A stretch of 31,863 bases of DNA from CAVXAE01 sp044225565. Its GTDB lineage: Bacteria; Pseudomonadota; Gammaproteobacteria; Steroidobacterales; Steroidobacteraceae. The notes beneath the pieces were generated by a model that saw only the letters and a program-made list of their open reading frames with translations, was not told the DNA's origin and made no database searches. Positions 25,720-31,863 of the stretch are shown piece after piece (the first letter of the stretch is position 1; every line of letters begins with the position of its first letter). The translations under genes were made by a program, and so were the position numbers. Location: positions 1 to 31,863 of the forward strand of contig JBGAIL010000043.1 in NCBI GenBank assembly GCA_044225565.1, written 5' to 3'.

Positions 25720-26366
25720 ATGATGAAGAGCGATCAATTTGTGAGAACGCTGGCTGCCGCGGCGCTGCTGGCGTTCCCAGCGAGCTACGCCGCGGCTCAA
25801 GGTCAAGGCGGCGGTGGCGGTGGACAACAACCCCGTGTCGGCGCCGGCTCCCAGCAACGCCCCAGCGGCACTAGCACGCGGAGTCGGTGATCAAGATCGC
25901 GACGGGGATCGCGATATGGACGGTGTTCGTGACCTGGACCGCGATCGACGACGCGACCATGGATCGTGATCGCATCTATTCATCCGATCTCATGACGGAT
26001 GAAGGTGTGCAGCACTGGAAGCAGTTGCGTTCACTCAAGACTGAGCAGGAACGCATCCAGTACCGACTCGATCATCAGAATGCGATGCAGCAGCGCGCGA
26101 AAGAGAAGGGCGTCAAAGCGCCGGCTGCACTCTCACGCTCTCAAGTCGCGCAGCAAGAGAAGGACCGTCAACAGGAACGTCAGCGCATCTATGGCTACGA
26201 CCTCATGACGCAAGCGGAGCTCGAACAACATCGCGATCGTCTACGTGTGGCGAAGACCCAGCAGGAGCGCGACGCCATTCGTGCCGAACACCGCACACAA
26301 ATGGAAGCGCGGGCTCGCGAGCAGGGTGTCACGTTAGCCCCGCAACGCAACGGCGGCTCGAACTGA
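25720..26366 (+). pseudogene. Secreted repeat protein of unknown function, two frame interruptions
   Basis: A signal peptide (TLAAAALLAFPASYAAAQG) and a Gly/Gln-rich stretch are read from ATG 25720. The frame then ends at TGA 25890. A second frame (from 25886) reads an Asp/Arg-rich segment DQDRDGDRDMDGVRDLDRD. A third frame (from about 25959) reads to the stop at 26366 and holds two tandem repeats of about 50 residues: IYSSDLMTDEGVQHWKQLRS and IYGYDLMTQAELEQHRDRLR, each followed by a Glu/Arg-rich helix and a GV ending. The three parts join naturally into one roughly 215-residue protein. The breaks lie near 25880 and 25945-25960. The repeat resembles a common proteobacterial family of unknown role. 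Confidence 0.6.
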
Positions 26367-26386
26367 CGTCTACGAACCATGGCGCG

Positions 26387-26410
26387 CGGGCGAACGAGGA
26401 CGTTCGCCCG
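26387..26410 (+). terminator. Perfect 10-bp hairpin after the repeat-protein gene
   Basis: CGGGCGAACG (26387-26396) pairs fully with CGTTCGCCCG (26401-26410) around an AGGA loop, 20 bases after the stop at 26366. There is no T run, so it may act as an mRNA 3'-end stabiliser or an imperfect terminator. Confidence 0.5.
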
Positions 26411-26544
26411 TGGGCGCCGTGCTCGCGGTCACCACGAATACCTAACGCGAGAGATCGTCGATGTGGCGAGTCGGCCGAGCGCGCCCGGGGGACGACTCGT
26501 GGGCATACCGTCACAACTGGTCTCCAATCGGCCCATCCTGCCGA

Positions 26545-26564
26545 CGGCAACGCGCCCGTTGCCG
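26545..26564 (-). terminator. Perfect 8-bp hairpin after the LpxR gene
   Basis: CGGCAACG (26545-26552) pairs with CGTTGCCG (26557-26564) around a CGCC loop. It lies 19 bases past the stop of the minus-strand operon at 26584. As with the facing hairpin there is no T run. The rest of the 26367-26583 gap shows nothing else. Confidence 0.45.
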
Positions 26565-26583
26565 AACAGCGGCCAGCGCCGGG

Positions 26584-27768
26584 CTAGAATTCGATACTCA
26601 GAGCTATGGAACCGAAAGACTGATTCGTACCCTGCTCGTCAAATTCGCGCGTGCGATAAACGCGCATTGCGGCCAATCGCAGGCCATGCCCCGCCACAAT
26701 GCCCTGCGTGCTGACACCGAGGGCCGCCTGTGCGACCCACGGTCGACGGGAAACACTGTGGCTCGATCGAAAGAGATTTCCATCGAGTGAGAAATCGTAG
26801 GCGACGGCCTTCAGTTCGAGTATTCCGAAGACGTGTATTCCAGCACGTGGCCGCCTCGTTGCCGGAATAGCATCGCGGGAAGTCCCGTGAATGGAGACGG
26901 CTGACGGCGGGCGGTTCTCGGCGCCCGGCCTGAGAGGATAGCTACCGAAGTCATTAGGCAGGTTCCAGCCCAGGCGACCTTCCAAGCCCACCGTGGCAGA
27001 TGTTTCAATGTTTCCGAGCCGGAGCCCCAGTGAGCGGACAGTGTCCGCTGAAAACCCGGGGATGATTGCACCCGGGCTACGAGCACCCCTGAATTTGCGG
27101 TCAAGAGCGAGTTGCACGGCAGGCTCAGTCTTCAGCTGGTTTCCCCAGCCCATGAACCGGTCGTCTCCGGTCGCATCGTGGATCCAGTTCTGAGACTGTT
27201 CCGCCAGCGACCAGGGGCCGATCACGCCAAGGGTGATTTCGCGCGTATCGAGAGTTTCCCGATCTGACTCGGGTGAATGTCTTCGACGATTCCATGCCAG
27301 ACCCATGTAGAGCACCCCCGCGTAGGGGCGATCGTCTACGATCAGCTCCGACCTGGTAGGGTCTCCCGGTGTGTACATGGACTGCCCAAGTCGGACAACC
27401 ACATTCTGGGTGTCCGCCGGGGTGTCCGAATGGGCCCAGAATCCAGGATTCACGACGTGAATCAATCGCCCGAACGCGCGAACGGGTAGCGGGAGGCACC
27501 CGAGCCGCGGACTGGCGGGAAAGTCGTGCGACACCAAGGTGAAGGCCACGCCAGGTGTGTAGTTCTGGTCAGTGCCAGTAAAGAGATCGTTCTGCGTGCG
27601 GTGGCGCCACGGAAGGTGAGCCTTTTTCGGCTGTGCACCTTGGGACCCGCCTGTGTTTCTGTGGGCAGGCTGAGCCAGGGCCCGCGAGGAAACGAGCACA
27701 CTCCACGCCAAGATCCCGGCAGCCCGTCTCCACGCGGGTCGGAGAGCAATAGTCGCATGAAGTTCCAC
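26584..27768 (-). CDS. LpxR-family lipid A deacylase (DUF2219 outer membrane barrel)
   Basis: LpxR removes the 3'-acyloxyacyl chain of lipid A at the outer membrane. The 394-residue product has a signal peptide ending VSSRALAQP. The family N-terminal active-site pattern follows, with N60, D61, T66, D67, Y70 and S80 (TQNDLFTGTDQNYTPGVAFTLVS, the last three residues being 78-80). YAGVLYMGLAW and MGWGNQLKTEP come next, and it ends in the aromatic residue typical of barrels (IEF). GTG at 27768 is the likely start, but the Shine-Dalgarno-like GAAGG is very close to it, and an ATG ten bases on is in another frame. A small indel at the start is therefore possible. It is the last gene of the minus-strand operon. 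Confidence 0.78.
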   Translation of the reverse strand: MELHATIALRPAWRRAAGILAWSVLVSSRALAQPAHRNTGGSQGAQPKKAHLPWRHRTQNDLFTGTDQNYTPGVAFTLVSHDFPASPRLGCLPLPVRAFGRLIHVVNPGFWAHSDTPADTQNVVVRLGQSMYTPGDPTRSELIVDDRPYAGVLYMGLAWNRRRHSPESDRETLDTREITLGVIGPWSLAEQSQNWIHDATGDDRFMGWGNQLKTEPAVQLALDRKFRGARSPGAIIPGFSADTVRSLGLRLGNIETSATVGLEGRLGWNLPNDFGSYPLRPGAENRPPSAVSIHGTSRDAIPATRRPRAGIHVFGILELKAVAYDFSLDGNLFRSSHSVSRRPWVAQAALGVSTQGIVAGHGLRLAAMRVYRTREFDEQGTNQSFGSIALSIEF

Positions 27769-27797
27769 ACCTTCGCGCAGCTGCGACCGGGCGGTTG

Positions 27798-28641
27798 CCC
27801 ACCGTAGAACGAGGACAAGACAGCTACTATTTCTTCGGCTGTATCGACGCGCTCGAACAGCTGCATGTCTTGCGCGCCGATGAAGTCCTCCGCCACGGTA
27901 ATCGAAGTCTATTGCCCGATGCCAGAACTCGCGCCCTACCAGGACAATTGGGATCCGTGGCATCTTTCCCGTCTGCACCAGCGTAAGCACTTCGAACAAT
28001 TCGTCGAGCGTCCCGTACCCGCCCGGGAACGCAACCAAGGCGCGCGCACGCAACAGGAAGTGCATTTTGCGCAATGCGAAATAGTGGAATCGAAATGCAA
28101 GCTCGGGGCTGATGTAGGGGTTGGGCTGCTGCTCGTGCGGTAGCGTGATGATGCGTTCTTCGATGGAGTTTGTTCCGGCCTCGAACGCACCGCGATTGGC
28201 CGCCTCCATGATGCCGGGACCACCCCCCGTGACGACAACAAAGTCACGACGCTGCTCTTGCTGGAAGCGGGATGAGACCAGATGGGCGAAGCGTCGAGCT
28301 TCTTCGTAGTAGCGTGCATGGTCCAGGTCGCTTGACCTTGGCGAGCGCCATTGCATGCTGCTCGCCCGGGTCGTGAACCGTCGCGCGCCGCTCGTGCTCC
28401 GCGAATCGAGCCCCCGCGGCCTGCCTCGATACGATTCGCGCGCTGCCAAAGACCACGACCGTGGAGCCGATCCCTTGCTCATGCAGAGAGCCTGCTCGGG
28501 CTTCAGTTGCAGGCGCAGCGGCCTGAGGCCCTCGCTCGCCAGTAACGCCGGATCCTCATGGGCCAAACGAGGGATGGGCTCCTCGGATCGCGTGCGCACC
28601 AATCCACGGCGCTCCAGCTCATTGTCCGCCTCAGTTGGCAC
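27798..28641 (-). pseudogene. LOG-family (Rossmann, PGGxGT) protein with three frame interruptions
   Basis: LOG-family proteins cleave nucleoside 5'-monophosphates to base and ribose 5-phosphate, or are of unknown role in bacteria. Pieces in order on the minus strand: EEPIPRLAHEDPALLASEG and LKPEQAL; after a shift near 28485, HEQGIGSTVVVFGSARI; after a shift near 28331, ARYYEEARRFAHLV, VVVTGGGPGIMEAANRG and the signature FPGGYGTLDELFEVLTLVQT; after a shift near 27897, VAEDFIGAQDMQLFERVDTA. Each join restores the family sequence. The last one needs TG restored (FDYLVAEDF). The start is uncertain (GTG 28641 proposed), and the stop is not seen in the last frame before LpxR begins. Confidence 0.7.
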
Positions 28642-28685
28642 GGTCGCGACCTGGGGGCTGGTTCGCAGTGCGAAGTCGTTGAGTG

Positions 28686-29082
28686 TCAGTGGTCGAAGGA
28701 CTGCAACGGCCAGCCGAACCAGGCCATTGCCGCCACCATGGAAATGCCTCCCACGAGCACGAGGCCGGCGGTGCGCATCGTCACTTCGGCAAGTATCCCG
28801 AGAGGCATCAGCATGCCTGCCAACGTCAGCCACGAAATCCACCGCGCCGACAGCTTGCCGAGCGGTAGCCGCCACAGCAGGTAACCGACAACGATGTTGA
28901 TGAACGCGAAGAGATTGCCGTGTATTGTGCCAGGCGCGACTCGGAAGTGAGCGCCCGAGCTGTAGTTGGCGATCCATTGATCTTTTCGGCGCGAAGTCGC
29001 GCAGGTAGATAAGAACAAACCCAAAGACCATGAACGCCGCCAGAAACAGGAAACCCGCTGCGATGTTCTTTTTGCCTGTCAT
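28686..29082 (-). CDS. Small four-helix membrane protein, one frame interruption near 28984
   Basis: From ATG 29082 (GAGGA upstream) the frame reads TGKKNIAAGFLFLAAFMVFG and a first helix to DFAPK. One A too many in the AAAA run at 28983-28986 (minus strand) shifts the frame. It resumes as DQWIANYSSGAHFRVAPGTI, with three more hydrophobic helices, ending QSFDH at TGA 28686-28688. The start overlaps the stop of the beta-CASP gene as ATGA. The motif IHGNLFAFINIVVGYLL is likely functional (a His at a helix start), but I do not recognise the family. Confidence 0.6.
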
Positions 29083-30520
29083 GTCGTCCTCTTTGTCGGC
29101 CCGATAGTTCGAACGCAGCCAGCCTGGACACCGATTACAGCGATACGCATCGACCAGCCTCTTGGCACGGTAACTTCCCAACCGCGATCGATGCGTAGCT
29201 TCTCAGCCAGTGCGAGTGCAGCCGCTTCTTCGCCGTGCACGACGTACGTATGACTTGGTGGACGTCGGAAGCCCGCGGCCCATGCGAGCAGCGCCGCCTG
29301 ATCAGCATGCGCCGACAGTCCACCGACGGTATGGATGGACGCGCGCACCGGAATGTCTTCGCCAAAGATGCGCGCCCGCCGGGCGCCGTCGACCAAGCGG
29401 CGGCCGAGCGTGCCTTTCGCCTGGAAGCCCGTAATCAGGACGCTGCATTCCGACCGTGGCAGGTTGTGACGCAGATGGTGCTTGATACGCCCGGCGTCGC
29501 ACATGCCGCTTGCCGAGATGATGATGGCGCCTGAGCGGATACCGTTCAGAGCCATTGACTCAGCAACACTAGCTGTAAAGTGAGCGTGGCGTCGTTTTGG
29601 CGTGCCAAGCGGCCATCTGACGCGCCTGTTCATCGAATAGCTCCAGGTGTTTTTGGGTGATGCGTGTGGCTTCGGAGGCCATCGGCGAGTCGACGAATAC
29701 ATTCAGGTCACTCAATCTACCCTCGCGGACGAGGCGATGCAGGTGGTACAGAATCTCTTGTGTGCGTCCGACAGCGAACGCGGGAACAATCACGTTGCCC
29801 CCCTGCTGGTGAACAGTGGTCGATGATTCCGACCAGCTCCACGCCGGTTGCGGCCGAGTCCCTGTGTGTGCGGTCTCCGTAAGTCGACTCGATCAGCAGG
29901 ACATCGGTATCTTCTATGACCGTTGGGTCCCGCAGTATCGGGCGTCCCGGCTGGCCGAGATCGCCGCTGAATACGAGTTTCCGGGTATTGCCGTGCTCGG
30001 TGATCCAGACTTCGATAATGGCGGAGCCCAGGATGTGACCCGCATCGCGGTAACAGCAGCGAACGCCGCTCCCGGGCGCGAAGTCCTTGTCGTAGTGGAT
30101 GACGCGCACCTGACGTAGGCAGTCGTGCGCATCTTCCAGGGTGTACAGGGGATGGTATGATTCTCGCGAGGCGCGCGACTTTCTGGCATGCCGCCTCGTT
30201 CGCGTGGCGTCGCTCTCCTGAATGTGGGCGTTATCGGGCAGCATCACCTGCAGAAGATCAGCGGTCGCGGCTGTTGCATGGATCGACCCATGGAAGCCCG
30301 CCCGCGTGATGGGCGAGCTGCCGTACGATATGCCAAAGAAGAGTTAGCAGACGAAATCAATGGACTCTGCGTCGAATGGAAAGGGCGTGCGATTGCGTGG
30401 CATCGCGTCGCGCCCGCCTTGTACCATGCCGCAATCCACAAGGAAGCGAATGTCCGCTGTTTCCACCAGAAAGCAGGAACCAGTGACTTCGCGTGCTGCA
30501 CCGAGAAACGTGATCTTCAT
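29079..30520 (-). pseudogene. Beta-CASP metallo-beta-lactamase RNase, several frame interruptions
   Basis: This resembles bacterial and archaeal beta-CASP exonuclease/endonuclease proteins (CPSF-like). From ATG 30520: MKITFLGAAREVTGSCFLVE, VDCGMVQGG and PFPFDAESIDFV, then TAA at 30344. After a damaged stretch it resumes with GFHGSIHATAATADLLQVML, DAGHILGSAIIEVW, VFSGDLGQPGRPIL and ESTYGD. After a shift near 29818: NVIVPAFAVGRTQEILYHLH and VDSPMASEATRIT. After a shift near 29590: SGAIIISASGMCDAGRIKHH, HTVGGLSAHADQAALLAWA and VVHGEEAAA (the RMMBL part). The signature HxHxDH cannot be read in any frame around 30295-30343. The gene overlaps its neighbours by ATGA on both sides. Confidence 0.75.
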
Positions 30521-30909
30521 CGAGCTTCTGCTGGGCCATTACGGCCGGAGAGCAGACGCCACGACGCTGTCGCAATAACCGCCCACACGGCTGTGCGCAG
30601 GCTCAAGGCGGCGACTACGGTACGCAGATAAAGGCGCCGCCAAAATGGCGTAGGCCGAACGCGCGAAAGCAATCAAGGTGGCAACGGCGATGCCAATAGC
30701 CAGCCGCGCAGCCCACCGCCGCCCCAACCAGAGCGCGATTCCGGCGACGACGTAGGCGAAACCTGCGAGAAAGTTGAACCACAGAACGAATGGAACATAG
30801 TTCCCGGCGGCCCTGGCGGCGCGTCTTTATCTCCACCGAGGGTCATGCCGCCTTCCCGGAGCGTCAGTAGTCCAAACCCTACGGCCACAATCGACAGGGC
30901 CCGAGCCAC
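30517..30909 (-). pseudogene. Small four-helix membrane protein (DoxX-like layout), two or more frame interruptions
   Basis: Three frames together give one membrane protein. ARALSIVAVGFGLLTLREGG comes from the proposed GTG 30909. After a shift near 30800, GNYVPFVLWFNFLAGFAYVV and RLAIGIAVATLIAFARSAYA follow. After a shift near 30620, TVVAALSLRTAVWAVIATAS runs to a TGA that overlaps the ATG of the beta-CASP gene (30517-30520). Four hydrophobic helices can be drawn. The function is unknown; the DoxX-like comparison is by shape only. Confidence 0.5.
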
Positions 30910-31572
30910 GCTGCGCCGCAGACGTGACGCGCCTTTGGCTGCGATTTCGAAGCGGGTAACAACAGCGGCGACACGCCTGGTCGACCGCGGAATACCTGAT
31001 GGCAGGCGACAGCCGCTCGCGACCTGACCCAAGGCCACGGCAGCTTCAGGCATGTTGCCGCGATTGGCGGCCTCCGCCAGCCTCAGCGCTGAGCCCTCCA
31101 CGATGTCGTTCATGGCCGGGAGTGTCGCCAGATACTCGTCGGTGATCTTGTCGAGAGGGAAGTAGGGCAGAAGCCCGCCCACGGGAATGCGGTGGTCGGC
31201 CAGACGCCGGGCACCATCTGCGGCCTGCTCGGCGTTGTCCGTGGCGATCGCCGCGGCCACGCCTTGGAGCTCGGAGAGCATTTCCTGCATGACCTGGCGC
31301 AATGTCAGGTCCTTGCTATGGCGCTTGTGCGCGGCATGCAACTGGCCCAGCGTCGCCCGCACCTGCGGCGACAAGGCGAGGAGTCTCCGCCGCAACTCGG
31401 GGGTGTAGCTGAGCATCGTTTCCCTTTCCAGGGGCGTCATCGTCGCGAGCTGCGCCTGCACTTGCGGCGTGAGATCGCTGGATGGCGAGGCGGACATGGC
31501 CGCCGACGCTGCCAGTGACATCGCCAGCATCGATCCTAGGAAAGTTCTGCTGCGCTTGTGGACCGTAGACAT
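30879..31572 (-). CDS. Cytochrome c'-like secreted heme protein, frame interruption inside the CxxCH motif
   Basis: From ATG 31572 (GGAG eight bases upstream) the product starts with a signal peptide (TFLGSMLAMSLAASAAMSAS). A helical region with ALSPQVRATLGQLHAAHKRH and ATLPAMNDIVEGSALRLAEA follows, reaching ALGQVASGC. The DNA then reads TGTCGCCTGCCAT. Restoring one lost GT (TGTGTCGCC...) gives GCVACHQVFRGRP, a c-type heme site, so a 2-base deletion near 31010 breaks the frame. With that correction the stop is TAG at 30879-30881. The layout resembles class II cytochromes c. The role could be electron transfer or NO/redox binding. Confidence 0.65.
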
Positions 31573-31604
31573 TGCATGTTCTCCTGCGTTTAGCCGTCCG
31601 TGCC

Positions 31605-31863
31605 TCAACCCGATGTCGCGCCCTTCGCCAGCTTCTTCATGCGTAACTCCGTCTCGTATGTGGTAAATGCGCTTGAAGGTGGGGATGATCTTTTCGTCAT
31701 GGGTGACCACAATGATTGCGGTCTCGAACTTGCGAGCCATATCGTTGAGAATGCGAATGACGGCCATGGCACGCTCAGAATCGAGTGGCGCCGTCGGTTC
31801 GTCCGCCAGAATCACGGGCGGGCGATTGACCAGCCCGCGCGCGATGGAAACGCGCTGCTGCTC
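31605..31863 (-). CDS. ABC transporter ATPase, MacB/LolD type (C-terminal part, cut by window)
   Basis: The visible part starts inside the signature loop (EQQRVSIARGLVNRPPV). It contains Walker B and D-loop VILADEPTAPLDSE and the switch histidine in IIVVTHDEKI, and ends near YHIRDGVTHEEAGEGR. That tail is common in ATPases of MacB/DevA-type exporters. No stop occurs in this frame before the next gene; a TGA one frame away at 31605-31607 fits the expected end, so another indel is likely. The permease would lie outside the window. Confidence 0.8.

Noticed and set aside
26584..29181. One 865-residue minus-strand open frame
   Set aside because: It is a run-through of parts of three genes (small membrane protein, LOG, LpxR) joined by indels and stretches of shadow sequence. 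Only the C-terminal 394 residues are a single coherent protein.
30673..31815. Apparent ABC ATPase-cytochrome fusion protein
   Set aside because: The ATPase tail is followed by a ribosome site, an ATG and a signal peptide, and a stop lies one frame away. The fusion is best explained by a small indel removing the ATPase stop.

Overview
The window looks like the chromosome of a high-GC gammaproteobacterium. The evidence is gene order: the end of trmJ, an isc-type iron-sulfur block, then ndk, rlmN, pilW, rodZ, hisS, yfgM, bamB and der on one strand. This is the classical gammaproteobacterial neighbourhood, and the products match that class closely. A lineage near the Nevskiales, Steroidobacterales or Xanthomonadales fits, but the family is a guess. 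No rRNA, tRNA, CRISPR array or insertion sequence was seen. Region 1 (1-9730, plus strand) is a tightly packed housekeeping run, mostly joined by 4-base ATGA/GTGA overlaps: Fe-S assembly (iscS, a degenerate iscU-like gene, iscA), nucleotide metabolism (ndk), ribosome/tRNA modification and charging (rlmN, hisS), envelope and pilus genes (pilW, rodZ, yfgM, bamB) and ribosome assembly (der). Compared with the usual order, iscR, hscBA, fdx and ispG are absent. Region 2 (9692-14259, minus strand) holds an M23 peptidase, xseA and a large membrane-bound winged-helix regulator with TPRs. A small secreted protein of unknown function is transcribed divergently from the regulator (14393-14887). Region 3 (15040-18072) is the guaB-guaA GMP synthesis operon behind a likely sigma-70 promoter. 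Both genes carry one frame interruption as given, and guaA has no normal start codon. Region 4 (18073-20088) is a site-specific integration scar at the 3' end of guaA: an AT-rich stretch with short direct and inverted repeats, a P4-type tyrosine integrase, and about 450 bases without a recognisable gene. No right-hand attachment site was found. Region 5 (20089-26366) is accessory. On the minus strand, a BigR/SqrR-like ArsR regulator with two cysteines 66 residues apart leads OsmC, a phytoene/retinol-type FAD oxidoreductase and an HExxH membrane protein. A strong promoter overlaps its palindromic operator. Divergently on the plus strand lie a class II glutamine amidotransferase, a Dps protein, a Tll0287-like (DUF3365) protein whose heme motif reads CxxCM, and a repeat-containing secreted protein. 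The theme is sulfur, redox and oxidative stress. Region 6 (26584-31863, minus strand) reads from right to left as one operon: ABC ATPase (cut by the window), cytochrome c'-like protein, small four-helix membrane protein, beta-CASP metallo-beta-lactamase RNase, another small membrane protein, LOG-family protein, LpxR-type lipid A deacylase. Quality warning: from 1 to about 15.7 kb every gene reads cleanly. From 15.7 kb on, about ten genes are broken by small indels, although the sequence either side of each break is fully conserved. This looks more like uncorrected assembly indels than decay, but it cannot be settled here. Genes with one interruption are listed as CDS and those with several as pseudogene; both labels are provisional.
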